From Deltaproteobacteria bacterium (lineage in GTDB: Bacteria > Myxococcota > Polyangia > Haliangiales > Haliangiaceae): a stretch of 30,332 bases of DNA. The translations under genes and the position numbers were made by a program. The stretch lies in contig JAGSPR010000017.1 of NCBI GenBank assembly GCA_018262455.1, positions 1 to 30,332 of the forward strand, written 5' to 3'. The notes under the pieces are model-generated. The model ran no database searches and was not told where the DNA came from. It worked only from the letters and a program-made list of their open reading frames with translations. This document shows positions 22,601 to 30,332 of the stretch, one piece after another; the stretch's first letter is position 1, and the number at the start of each line of letters is the position of its first letter.

Positions 22601-22610
22601 GGTGGGACGA

Positions 22611-23873
22611 ATGGTACCCGAACCCACGGCTGCCGCACCTGGGCGCCCGCCCGAGCGCCGACGCACGGACCACCGGATCGCCGCCAGCACGCGCGCCACC
22701 CCGCTCCCGATCATCGCGTTCGCGAAGGACTGGCGCAGCGATCACACCTCCAACCACCACATCCTGCGCGAGCTCGCGAAGACCCGACGCGTGGTCTGGC
22801 TCAACTCGGTCGCCACCCGGACGCCACAGCTCTCGAGTGCGCGAGATCTCGCCACGATCCAGCGCAAGCTCCGCGAGGTCCTGCGTGGCGCGCAGCGGGT
22901 CGAGCACGATCTGTGGGTCACCACACCGCTGGTGCTGCCGTTCCCTCACAGCCCGGCGGCGCGCGCGATCAATGGTTGGCTGCTGCGCGGGCTGGTACGC
23001 ATGCTGCGGCTGCAACTCGGCATCGAGCGGTTCGCCCTCTGGACGTTCCTGCCCAACGTCGGCGACTACCTCGGCACGCTCGGCGAGGACCTCGCCGTCT
23101 ATTACTGCGTCGACGAGTGGTCGATGTTCAGCTACCTCGATCGAGCCGCGACGATCGCGGCCGAGACCGCCGTGCTCCACCGGGTCGATGCGGTGTTCGC
23201 GGTCAACCCGGCGCTCGCCGCGGCCAAGCGCGTGGTGTGCCCCGCAACGTTCGTGGCGGCGCACGGCGTGGATCACGCGTTGTTCGCGCGCGCGCTCGAC
23301 CCGGCCACCGAGATCCCGGCGGACCTCGCGGCGCTGCGGGGGCCACGCATCGGGTTCTACGGCACGTTGCGCGAGTGGGTCGACCTCGAGCTGATCGCGC
23401 AGATCGCTCGCGCGAGGCCGCGGTGGTCGCTCGCGCTCGTGGGCCAGCAGCTGTCGGACTGCTCGGCGCTGCATGGCATCCCCAACGTGCACCTGCTCGG
23501 ACAGAAGCCGCACGCCGCGCTGCCCGGGTACTGCAAGGGCTTCGACGTCGGCATCATTCCCTACCGGATCGACGAGCGCATGGCGTTCGTCAATCCACTC
23601 AAGCTCCGCGAGTACCTGTCCGCGGGACTGCCGGTCGTCTCGACGCCGGTGCCCGAGGTCGAGCAGTTCTCGCAGCGTCACCTCTGTCAGATCGCGCGCG
23701 ACCCGGAGTCCTTCGTCGCGGCGATCGAGCTCGCCCTCGGCCGGACGGGCCGCGCAGAACGGATCGCGAGATCGGACGCGATGCAGTCCGAGACCTGGGC
23801 CGCACGCGTCGTCGACGTGGCACGGCGCGTGGACGAGATCGCCGCACGAAAGGCAACGAGGGCCCACCGATGA
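22611..23873 (+). CDS. GT-B glycosyltransferase (GT4/GT1-like)
   Basis: 420 aa from ATG 22611; ATG 22554 is an in-frame alternative but would overlap the start of the divergent DUF4091 gene. After about 30 disordered residues the first lobe begins PLPIIAFAKDWRSDHTSNHH. Later marks are YYCVDEWSMFSYLD, VFAVNPALAAAKR, VAAHGVDHALFARAL, GFYGTLREWVDLELI and the donor site NPLKLREYLSAGLPVVSTP, typical of glycosyltransferases of exopolysaccharide loci. The stop overlaps the next gene by ATGA, so it is coupled to the oxidoreductase/epimerase fusion, which may supply its nucleotide sugar. Confidence 0.86.
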   Translation: MVPEPTAAAPGRPPERRRTDHRIAASTRATPLPIIAFAKDWRSDHTSNHHILRELAKTRRVVWLNSVATRTPQLSSARDLATIQRKLREVLRGAQRVEHDLWVTTPLVLPFPHSPAARAINGWLLRGLVRMLRLQLGIERFALWTFLPNVGDYLGTLGEDLAVYYCVDEWSMFSYLDRAATIAAETAVLHRVDAVFAVNPALAAAKRVVCPATFVAAHGVDHALFARALDPATEIPADLAALRGPRIGFYGTLREWVDLELIAQIARARPRWSLALVGQQLSDCSALHGIPNVHLLGQKPHAALPGYCKGFDVGIIPYRIDERMAFVNPLKLREYLSAGLPVVSTPVPEVEQFSQRHLCQIARDPESFVAAIELALGRTGRAERIARSDAMQSETWAARVVDVARRVDEIAARKATRAHR

Positions 23874-25903
23874 CGAACGTACCCACCGCACGCTTCAGGG
23901 CCGGCATGGTCGGCGCCGGCAACATCTCGGAGTTCCACATCGCGGCGATCCGGGCGCTGCCCGAGGTCGAGCTCGTCGGAGTCTACGATCTCGATCACGG
24001 GCGTGCGCTGGCTACCGCCGAGCGCTGGGGCACGCGCGCGTTCGACAGCTTCGACGATCTCGTGGACGCCGGCGCGAACGTGATCCACGGCCTGACGCCG
24101 CCGTCGTCCCACACCTCGGTCGCCCGCGCCGCGCTCGAGCGAGGCTGTCACGTGCTGATCGAGAAGCCGGTCTCCGAGGACGAGGATGACGCGCTCGACG
24201 TCGGACAGCTGGCGAAGGCCAAGGGCCTCACCGTCAGCGTCAATCACTCGCTGCTGTTCGATCCCCAGATCCGCAGGGCGCTCGAGACGGTGCGCTCGGG
24301 GGCGCTCGGCGAGGTCGTCGCCGTCGACATCCTGCGTGGCTCCGAGTACCCGCCGTACGAAGGCGGACCGCTGCCGCCCTGGTTCCGCGAGGCCGGCTAT
24401 GCGTTCCGCGACCTCGGCGTCCACTGCATGTACCTGATGCAGGAGCTGCTCGGGCCGATCGAGAACGTGGAGGGCGACTGGCGCTCGCTCGGCGGCGAGC
24501 CCAACCTGCCCTTCGACGAATGGCGCGCCACCGTCAGCTGCAAGCGCGGGCTCGGCCAGTTCCAGCTGACGTGGAATGCCAGGCCGATGCAGAGCCAGCT
24601 GATCATCCACGGCACCAAGGGCCTGCTGCGCGTCGATCTGTTCGCGATGTTCAACAGCCGCCGCCGCACCACGCCGTTGCCGAAGGCCGCCGAGCGCCTC
24701 GTCAACGCGATGGCCGATTCGTTCCAACCGCTGGTCGAGGTCCCGCTGGGCGTCTACAAGTTCATCCGCAAGGAGGTCCAGTCGTACCAGGGCCTGCGCG
24801 ACCTCGTGGCCGACTTCTACAGCCGGCTCGCGGCCGGGGAGCCGCCGAGCGTGACGATCGAGGACGCTGCTGCCGTGGTGCACTGGGTCGAGAAGATCGC
24901 GCGCGCCGCCGAGGCCGATCACGCGGCTCGGCTCGCGAGGTTCCCGCTCTCGGAGCGCGTGCCGTTCCTCGTCACCGGTGCGTCTGGCTCGCTGGGCAAG
25001 GCCACGGTGAATCGGCTGCTCGCCGAGGGCCACCGCGTCCGGGCGTTCGTGCGCCGGATGCCGCGCGACCGCCAGGAAGGCGTGGAGTACGCGTTCGGCA
25101 ACCTCGGCGATCTGGCCGCGATCGACCGCGCGGTGAACGGCGCCCGGACCGTGATCCACGCCGGGGCCGCGATGAAGGGCGGCTGGCCCGAGCACCAAGG
25201 CGGGACCGTCGTCGGGACCCGCAACGTGATCGAGGCGTGCAAGAAGCACGGGGTCCACCAGCTCGTCCACATCTCTTCGATGTCGGTCATCGACTGGGCT
25301 GGCTCGGCCGGCAGGTTGGCGGTCGACGAGCGCGCGGCGCTCGAGCCACGCGCCGAGGAGCGTGGCGCCTACACCCGCGCGAAGCTCGAGGCCGAGCAGC
25401 TGGTGTCTGCCGCCGCGGGGCAGGGCCTGCCGTGCGTGATCCTGCGCCCCGGCCAGATCTTCGGTGGCGGGATCCCGCTCGTCACGGGCGCGGTCGCGCG
25501 CGGCGCCGGTAGCCGCTGGCTCGTGCTCGGCGACGGCACGCTGGAGCTGCCGCTCGTCCACATCGACGATGTGGTCGAGGCGATCGTGGCCTCGGTGCAC
25601 CGGCGGATCACCGACGGCAGCATCATCCAGCTGATCGATCCCGAACCTGTCACCCAGCGCGACGTTCTCGAGCTCGCTGGTGGCGGACGCACGATCGTCG
25701 CGATCCCGCGTGCGGTGGTGTTCGCGCTCGGTAAGCTCAGCGAGTACCCACTCAAGGCGATCGGCAAGCAGAGCCCGATCGCCGGCTATCGGCTGAGGTC
25801 GGCGCTCGCCCGGCTGCACTACCATAGCGATCGCGCCTCGCGCCTGCTCGGTTGGATGCCGCGCTCGAGCCTGCGCGCGCGGATCAAGCAGGGCCAAGGT
25901 TAG
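23870..25903 (+). CDS. Gfo/Idh/MocA oxidoreductase fused to SDR epimerase/dehydratase
   Basis: 677 aa, two enzymes in one chain. Residues 8-355: NAD(P)-binding GMVGAGNISEFH, GLTPPSSH, the catalytic-site lysine in IEKPVS (Lys99) and the family's C-terminal sheet domain (GTKGLLRVDLFAMF). Residues about 363-677: an extended SDR with FLVTGASGSLGKATVNRLL, YAFGNLGD, LVHISSMSV and the active-site pair Tyr501/Lys505 in YTRAK, then VILRPGQIFG and LPLVHIDDVVEAIV. Both families work on nucleotide sugars, so the fusion may perform successive oxidation, epimerisation or reduction on one intermediate (inference). The frame is continuous across the junction. It is coupled to the upstream glycosyltransferase. 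Confidence 0.88.
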   Translation: MTNVPTARFRAGMVGAGNISEFHIAAIRALPEVELVGVYDLDHGRALATAERWGTRAFDSFDDLVDAGANVIHGLTPPSSHTSVARAALERGCHVLIEKPVSEDEDDALDVGQLAKAKGLTVSVNHSLLFDPQIRRALETVRSGALGEVVAVDILRGSEYPPYEGGPLPPWFREAGYAFRDLGVHCMYLMQELLGPIENVEGDWRSLGGEPNLPFDEWRATVSCKRGLGQFQLTWNARPMQSQLIIHGTKGLLRVDLFAMFNSRRRTTPLPKAAERLVNAMADSFQPLVEVPLGVYKFIRKEVQSYQGLRDLVADFYSRLAAGEPPSVTIEDAAAVVHWVEKIARAAEADHAARLARFPLSERVPFLVTGASGSLGKATVNRLLAEGHRVRAFVRRMPRDRQEGVEYAFGNLGDLAAIDRAVNGARTVIHAGAAMKGGWPEHQGGTVVGTRNVIEACKKHGVHQLVHISSMSVIDWAGSAGRLAVDERAALEPRAEERGAYTRAKLEAEQLVSAAAGQGLPCVILRPGQIFGGGIPLVTGAVARGAGSRWLVLGDGTLELPLVHIDDVVEAIVASVHRRITDGSIIQLIDPEPVTQRDVLELAGGGRTIVAIPRAVVFALGKLSEYPLKAIGKQSPIAGYRLRSALARLHYHSDRASRLLGWMPRSSLRARIKQGQG

Positions 25904-25961
25904 GCACCGCGGGCACCTCGCACCGACCACGTTCGACGAGTCGGTGATCCAGCCGCTCCGG

Positions 25962-25997
25962 TTGACAAGCCACGGTCACCCGGACAACCTAGGTACC
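25962..25997 (+). promoter_or_regulatory. Promoter with consensus -35 before the 25998 lipoprotein
   Basis: TTGACA (25962-25967) is a perfect -35 hexamer. A 17-nt spacer leads to CAACCT (25985-25990), a weak -10, 7 nt before TTG 25998. This fits a leaderless transcript and marks the end of the polysaccharide locus. Confidence 0.42.
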
Positions 25998-26987
25998 TTG
26001 CGTGCGCGCCGTGCCCTGATCGGTTTGCTTGCGGTCGCAGCGTGCCCCGCACCACAAGCCACGATGCCCCCGGCGGCGACGTCGAAGGAGTCCACCTCCT
26101 CGTGCCGCATCGCCCGCGGCTGCAGTGGGTACCTCGAATCGGATCGCTTCCAGTTCCAGGTCCGGGACCCGGGAAGCCTTGACCACGCGACGCTCGAGCT
26201 CGCAACGCCCTGGAAGACGACGAGCGTCTCGACCGGAGTGACGACCAAGATGTTGATGAGCGTGCCGTCGCAGGAGACGGGCTCGATCCAGTACGAGCTC
26301 GGCGTGTGGAGCTTCGAGGTGGACTGGAACAGCGACACGCTCGATCCGACCACGGCGGAAGGTCGTGCTCAGATCGCGCGGCCGTGGCAGCTCACCTCGA
26401 AGCCGATCGGCCTCGTCGCGATGTGGAGGCCCAGCGCGCAAGATGTCGTGACCATCAGGGAACGGATGGTCGCGGCTTGGAACCGCGTGATCGAGGGGAA
26501 GACGCCAGCTCGCGTGACGAGTACTGGGTTCACCAGCGATGACAACGGCCTCGTGGTCGGCGGCACCGCGACTCTCCGGGTCAGCGTCGAGAACACGGGT
26601 GACAGCACGGCGGTCGACGTGACCGCCACGAGCCGAAGTAGCCTGCCGCAATTGCACAACTTGAACTTCGCGTTCGGCAACCTGCGCCCCGGCCGGAAGG
26701 CCTCCAAGTCGGTGACGGTCACCCTGCCCGCGACGACGGTTGGTGAGGGCGCGACCGTCGTGCTCACGTTCAGCGAGGCTACCGGCCATGAGCCCGCGGA
26801 GCTGACCCAGAAGCTCGGGTTCAACAAGAAGGCCGCGTTCAAGAAGGCCAAGTGTCCGGAAGGCACGTTCTCGCGCGAGCGGTACGACAAGAAGCGCGCG
26901 AAGCTGCAGAAGGCACTTGATGATGGCTCGATGACGCAGGACGAGTTCGACACCTACGATGCCGAGCTCATACGCTGTCTGGACTGA
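25998..26987 (+). CDS. Lipoprotein with CARDB-like beta domain and SHOCT-like tail
   Basis: 329 aa from TTG 25998, chosen because it gives a compact lipoprotein signal (RRALIGLLAVAAC) and fits the promoter; GTG 25944 is an alternative with a long lead-in. The middle has an uncharacterised strand-rich region (residues about 35-150; QYELGVWSFEVDWNSD). A beta-sandwich follows at about 180-270 (GTATLRVSVENTGDSTAVDV, FGNLRPGRKASKSVTV), like the CARDB/NEW3 adhesion-type domains. The C-terminus (FSRERYDKKRAKLQKAL, then MTQDEFDTYDAELI) has the look of a short SHOCT-type helical hairpin. The stop lies 3 nt before the kinase ATG, so the two are probably co-transcribed. Confidence 0.65.
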   Translation: MRARRALIGLLAVAACPAPQATMPPAATSKESTSSCRIARGCSGYLESDRFQFQVRDPGSLDHATLELATPWKTTSVSTGVTTKMLMSVPSQETGSIQYELGVWSFEVDWNSDTLDPTTAEGRAQIARPWQLTSKPIGLVAMWRPSAQDVVTIRERMVAAWNRVIEGKTPARVTSTGFTSDDNGLVVGGTATLRVSVENTGDSTAVDVTATSRSSLPQLHNLNFAFGNLRPGRKASKSVTVTLPATTVGEGATVVLTFSEATGHEPAELTQKLGFNKKAAFKKAKCPEGTFSRERYDKKRAKLQKALDDGSMTQDEFDTYDAELIRCLD

Positions 26988-26990
26988 TGC

Positions 26991-28508
26991 ATGGCGGGTT
27001 ACGAAGGCACCGTCGTTCTGAACTACCGCCTCGTGCGCAAGCTGGGCGAAGGCGGATTCGGTGCCGTGTTCCTCGCCGAACACACCGAGCTCGGCCGCAA
27101 GGTGGCGTGCAAGATCCTGCACCGCGAGTTCGCCGACAAGGCTGACATCGTCGAGCGGTTCTTCCGCGAGGCCCGAAGCGTCTGCGCGATCGGCCATCGC
27201 GCGATCGTTCAGATCGAGAACTTCGGACGGCTCCCCGACGGTGAACCGTTCTACTTGATGGAGTACTTGTCGGGCGAGTCGCTCGCGGATCGGATCAAGC
27301 GTCGGCCGCTTCGGGTGGAAGAAGCGCTCGCCGTGTTCGAGCCGGTCGCGAGTGCCCTCGCCGCCGCCCACGCCAAGCAGATCATCCATCGCGATCTCAA
27401 ACCCGAGAACATCATGATCCGCGAGGAGCGGGGCATGATCGTCGACGTCAAGCTGCTCGATTTCGGCGTCGCGAAGCTCGCGCAAGAAGCCGACGCCGTG
27501 CGGTCCCGTTCGGGTGTTCCGATGGGCACGCCGTCCTACATGCCACCCGAACAGGCGCGTGACGCCAAGCACGTCGACGAGCGCGGCGACGTCTACTCGT
27601 TCGCCGCAACGATGTATGCGGCGTTCGCCGGTCGTCCGCCCTTCGTCGCCGATAGCGTTGCCGGCGTGATCCTGAAGGTGCAGGTCGAGTCACCGCCGCC
27701 GCTGCGGCAACTTGCGCCGCACGTGCCTGGCCGCCTGCAACAAGTCCTCGAGCGATGTCTGGCCAAGGAGCCACAGCGCCGCCCGCCGACGATCCACGAG
27801 GCGTGGGGAGCGATCCGTGCGGCCTCCGGGGTGTCTGCGAGCCCCGCTCCGGCTCACCTGCATCCCGGCGTGGCGGTCACCCTACCCGATGATGCGAGTC
27901 TTCCGACGGTTCCGCCGGGCGCCGCCGCGCACGTCGCGACCACGCTCGGCTCGTCGGCCGGGCAGCAGTCGCACGCGAGCTCCAAGCGCAATCGCTGGAT
28001 CTGGATCACGGGGCTCGTCGCGGTCAGCGGCGCCGGGCTCGCGGTTGCCGCGCTGGTTGGCTTCGGCGGCTCGGGCTCGGGCTCGGGCTCAACGCTGACG
28101 TCGCGTGTGGCCATCGATGCGGCGATCGTGAGCCAGACCATCGCCGTGGACGCCGCGCCCGCACCGACGCTCGATGCGTTCGTTGTCCCCGTCGAGCCAT
28201 CGGATCCGGTCGTGACAGCAGACATCACACCCACCGTCACGCGGCCGCAACCCGCCAAGAACCGGCCCCACAAGCCGGATCCACCGAAACCCGATCCAGC
28301 CAGGCTTGATCGACCCAAGCCTGCTCGCACCGCGACTGATCCGCCGGCGCTGGATTGCTCGGTGGACAGCTTCGCCAGGATCTACAACGCCGCGAGCCCG
28401 CCCGACACCGAAGTGAATGCGGCGCTGGCCCGGCTCAAGCAGTGTCAGTCACAGCTGCCCCCCGAGCAGTTCAAGCTGATCCAGCGGCAGCTCGTCGGCA
28501 AGCTGTAG
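26991..28508 (+). CDS. Membrane Ser/Thr protein kinase (Hanks type)
   Basis: 505 aa. The kinase domain spans about 12-275: Gly-rich loop LGEGGFGAVF (18-27), ATP-binding Lys41 in VACKIL, catalytic HRDLKPEN (133-140, Asp135), LDFGVAK (156-162) and GTPSYMPPEQ at the substrate platform. A Pro/Ala-rich linker leads to a membrane helix at 336-358 (WIWITGLVAVSGAGLAVAA) and a Ser-Gly repeat. The extracytoplasmic tail is rich in Pro and Lys (PHKPDPPKPDP) and ends in a small domain with two cysteines (LDCSVDSFARIYNAA, KQCQSQL). This layout is common among myxobacterial eukaryotic-like kinases. Its substrate is unknown. The lipoprotein encoded just upstream is a possible input partner (inference). Confidence 0.93.
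   Translation: MAGYEGTVVLNYRLVRKLGEGGFGAVFLAEHTELGRKVACKILHREFADKADIVERFFREARSVCAIGHRAIVQIENFGRLPDGEPFYLMEYLSGESLADRIKRRPLRVEEALAVFEPVASALAAAHAKQIIHRDLKPENIMIREERGMIVDVKLLDFGVAKLAQEADAVRSRSGVPMGTPSYMPPEQARDAKHVDERGDVYSFAATMYAAFAGRPPFVADSVAGVILKVQVESPPPLRQLAPHVPGRLQQVLERCLAKEPQRRPPTIHEAWGAIRAASGVSASPAPAHLHPGVAVTLPDDASLPTVPPGAAAHVATTLGSSAGQQSHASSKRNRWIWITGLVAVSGAGLAVAALVGFGGSGSGSGSTLTSRVAIDAAIVSQTIAVDAAPAPTLDAFVVPVEPSDPVVTADITPTVTRPQPAKNRPHKPDPPKPDPARLDRPKPARTATDPPALDCSVDSFARIYNAASPPDTEVNAALARLKQCQSQLPPEQFKLIQRQLVGKL
28068..28091 (+). repeat. Four-copy GGCTCG hexanucleotide repeat in the kinase gene
   Basis: Three perfect GGCTCG units plus one ending in A encode a Gly-Ser run just outside the kinase membrane helix. 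Unit length is a multiple of three, so slippage would change linker length without a frameshift. Confidence 0.75.
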
Positions 28509-28551
28509 CGCCGGGGGCAACTCGGAGCTGGCTCGGCCAGTCAAGGAGCGC

Positions 28552-29589
28552 ATGAGGCCAACACGCTCGCTCGCGCTGCTCGCCCTCGTCGCCACGAGTG
28601 CAGCCGCGCACGCCGAGGAGCCAGACGATCGCGGGCAACCCTTGGCGGTCGAGGCAGTCCCTGCGGTGGACCGCACGCCGGATGGCAAGCGCGAGCCGAC
28701 CGGGCGCTTCGAGATCGGCGCCGGCTTGTCGTCGGACGAGGGCTTCGTCGCGCACGCGGCGGTCGCGCAGGACGATCTGTTCCACACCGGGCAACAACTC
28801 TCGCTGTCGGCCGACATCTCCGCGCTGCGCCAGCGCTTCGTCATCACGCACGACATCCCGACGTTGTTCGGGACCGGCCTGGCCCTGCGCACCGAGCTGT
28901 TCAGCGCACGACGCAGCTACCCCGGCTTCACGCGCGAGGGCACAGGCGGCGCCGTCACGCTCGCCCACCAGCTCGATCGTTCGACGCGGATCTACGCGCG
29001 CTACCGGCTCGAGCACGTCTCGATGGACCTCGGCGCGCCCGAGCTGAACGGGATGGCCGCGCGGCTGCTCGACGGCAACCTCGGCGACGGAACGATCGCC
29101 ACCGTGACCGGCGGGATCGTGCACGACACGCTCGACCAGCACGCGCTGCCGCTGCACGGCACCTACCTCCATCTGTTCGCGGAGCGCGCGGATCGCCAGC
29201 TCGGCTCGGAGTACGACTTCGACCGGTTCGGCGCGGTGGCAGATCACGCGCGCTCGCTCGGTCCATTCACGTTGCGGCTGCACGGTCATGCCACGTACGT
29301 ACGCACGCTCGGATCGCAGGGCAGTAACCTCGCGGCGATCGGTCGGGTGGAGCTCGAGCTGCCGGTGTGGCGACGCGCCGGACTCTCGATCGCCGGGTTC
29401 GTCGATGCCGGCGTGCGTTCCAACGAGGATGCGAGCTGGGGCCCGATCGCCTCCTCGCTGCAGCGCTCCGTGGGCCTGTCGATCATCTGGCGCAGCCCGC
29501 TCGGCCCGCTGCGCTTCGATGTGGCATTCCCGCTCGACGGCAAGGACCGAGATCGCCAGTTCCTGCTCAACTTCGGCGTGCCGTTCTGA
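28552..29589 (+). CDS. Omp85/BamA-like outer-membrane barrel without POTRA domains
   Basis: 345 aa, with a signal peptide (SLALLALVATSAAAHA, cleaved before EE) and a clean AAGGAG ribosome site before ATG 28552. After about 30 disordered residues the chain alternates amphipathic strands (FEIGAGLSSDEGF, QLSLSADISALRQRF, ALRTELFSARRSYPGF) and carries the Omp85-type turn DTLDQHALPLHGTYLHLFAE. It ends ...GPLRFDVAFPL and FLLNFGVPF, with the C-terminal aromatic beta-signal. About 12-16 strands fit. There is no room for POTRA repeats, so it resembles the barrel-only surface-antigen (bacterial surface antigen D15) class. Substrate or partner is unknown. The distance to the kinase gene (43 nt) allows co-transcription. 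Confidence 0.78.
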   Translation: MRPTRSLALLALVATSAAAHAEEPDDRGQPLAVEAVPAVDRTPDGKREPTGRFEIGAGLSSDEGFVAHAAVAQDDLFHTGQQLSLSADISALRQRFVITHDIPTLFGTGLALRTELFSARRSYPGFTREGTGGAVTLAHQLDRSTRIYARYRLEHVSMDLGAPELNGMAARLLDGNLGDGTIATVTGGIVHDTLDQHALPLHGTYLHLFAERADRQLGSEYDFDRFGAVADHARSLGPFTLRLHGHATYVRTLGSQGSNLAAIGRVELELPVWRRAGLSIAGFVDAGVRSNEDASWGPIASSLQRSVGLSIIWRSPLGPLRFDVAFPLDGKDRDRQFLLNFGVPF

Positions 29590-29607
29590 GCGCCGGCCGG
29601 GGTGAGC

Positions 29608-30332
29608 TCAGCCGGTGATCGCGCGCGCCACCCGGATGCCGTCGAGCGCCGCCGACACGATGCCGCCCGCGAACCCGGCGCCCTCGCCACACGGATAGAG
29701 CCCCGCCACATCGGGGGACTCGAGCCGCACGGCATCGCGCGGCACGCGCACCGGCGATGACGTCCGCGACTCGACGCCGACGAGCACGGCCTCGGAGGTG
29801 ACGAAGCCGCGCATCTGACCCTCGAACGCGGCGAGGGCCTCGCGCAGCCGAGCGGCGAGCGGAATCCCGATGGTGTCGAGCACGGCGCCCACGTCGCCGG
29901 CGGCGAGGCCGGGCTGGTAGCTCGAGGCCGGCACCGTCGAGGAGGGCTTGCCACGGAGGAAGTCGGTGACGCGCGTGGCTGGAGCTCGCAGCTCGCCTCC
30001 GCCGGCCGTGGCCGCGGCACGCTCGAGCCGGCGCTGGAGCTCGACGCCGCCCGTGGGCGTGGTGAGCCCGAGGCGGGCGAGATCCGCGAGCTCGACCGAG
30101 ACGACGAGGCCCGAGTTCGCGAACGGCGAGTCGCGGCGAGACAGGCTCATGCCGTTGACGACCACGCCATCCGGTTCGGTGGCCGCCGGGACGATCCATC
30201 CGCCAGGACACATGCAGAACGAGAACGCGCCTCGCTTGTCGGCGGGCGTGAAGGCCAGCTTGTAAGGCGCCGGGGGGAGCTTCGGGTGTCCGGCGGCGCG
30301 GCCGTACTGGATCTGATCGATCAGCGGCTGCG
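29608..30332 (-). CDS. FAD-dependent dehydrogenase (COG2509-type), C-terminal part
   Basis: The frame stays open to the window edge at 30332, so about 240 C-terminal residues are seen and the FAD-binding N-terminus lies outside. Visible marks are LIDQIQYGRAAGHPKLPPAP, then FSFCMCPGGWIVPA (a conserved Cys pair near the flavin in this family), SGLVVSVEL, and the C-terminal GLYPCGEGAGFAGGIVSAA with ALDGIRVA, typical of the HI0933/COG2509 flavoprotein group that closes the FAD site. These are uncharacterised NAD(FAD)-utilising dehydrogenases, so no substrate can be given. ATG at 30213 is internal, since homology continues upstream of it. It converges on the barrel gene with an 18-nt gap. Confidence 0.88.
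   Translation of the reverse strand, partial: QPLIDQIQYGRAAGHPKLPPAPYKLAFTPADKRGAFSFCMCPGGWIVPAATEPDGVVVNGMSLSRRDSPFANSGLVVSVELADLARLGLTTPTGGVELQRRLERAAATAGGGELRAPATRVTDFLRGKPSSTVPASSYQPGLAAGDVGAVLDTIGIPLAARLREALAAFEGQMRGFVTSEAVLVGVESRTSSPVRVPRDAVRLESPDVAGLYPCGEGAGFAGGIVSAALDGIRVARAITG

Noticed and set aside
22554..22610. Earlier ATG for the glycosyltransferase at 22611
   Set aside because: It would overlap the divergent DUF4091 start and adds 19 residues with no similarity to the fold. It cannot be fully excluded.
29590..29615. Bidirectional terminator between the barrel and FAD-dehydrogenase genes
   Set aside because: Only short CCGG-type arms and a TGAGCTCA palindrome are present, without T-tracts on either strand; part lies in coding sequence.
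1..30332. CRISPR array, tRNA/rRNA, insertion sequence, prophage or integrase
   Set aside because: No regularly spaced repeats, no recognisable RNA gene, no transposase or recombinase motif, and base composition is uniform apart from the short AT-rich patch near 6240-6320.

Overview
The window is very GC-rich DNA with almost wall-to-wall coding, short intergenic gaps, frequent GTG/TTG starts and many ATGA-type overlaps. These traits, together with a MYXO-CTERM-like sorting tail on one secreted protein, an Hanks-type Ser/Thr kinase with an extracytoplasmic tail and several lipoproteins, point to a myxobacterium (Myxococcota), probably of the Haliangium/Kofleria type. The exact taxon is inference. 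I see no tRNA, rRNA, CRISPR array, transposase or phage gene.

Layout. (1) 1-318, minus strand: the N-terminal part of a PAS-domain protein, divergent from what follows. (2) 367-6189, plus: a four-gene operon of membrane HAMP/SpoIIE-type PP2C phosphatase, exported TPR protein, PhnD-like periplasmic binding protein and small two-helix membrane protein. It looks like an envelope sensing unit. (3) 6363-6836: a small lipoprotein with an internal duplication. (4) 6875-7222, minus: an ArsC/Spx-family protein whose first redox-active Cys codon is an in-frame TGA, followed by a good bacterial SECIS-like hairpin. It is a strong selenoprotein candidate. (5) 7235-25903: a surface-polysaccharide locus. 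It holds an initiating phosphoglycosyl transferase, an RsbW-like/STAS partner-switch pair, three GT-B glycosyltransferases, two Wzz-like co-polymerases, a BY-kinase-like ATPase with a degenerate Walker A', a heparinase II/III-like lyase, a methyltransferase, a DUF4091 lipoprotein and a Gfo/Idh/MocA-SDR fusion. Inside it lies a translationally coupled trio: LbH acyltransferase, acyl carrier protein, and a class II aaRS-like amino acid:[carrier protein] ligase. No Wzx, Wzy or Wza is present. (6) 25998-29589: lipoprotein, Ser/Thr kinase and a POTRA-less Omp85-like barrel. (7) 29608-30332, minus: C-terminal part of a COG2509-type FAD-dependent dehydrogenase running off the window.

How the genes may work together (inference). 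The trio at 18798-20964 could load glycine or alanine on a carrier protein as a thioester and pass it to a sugar, decorating the polysaccharide with an amino acid. That would be a tRNA-synthetase-derived counterpart of the AMP-ligase-based Dlt and AlmEFG systems. The partner-switch pair may control polysaccharide output.

Expression. Many start codons here sit 5-7 nt after a TAnnnT hexamer, the signature of leaderless transcripts. I used it to choose several starts, including that of the selenoprotein candidate.
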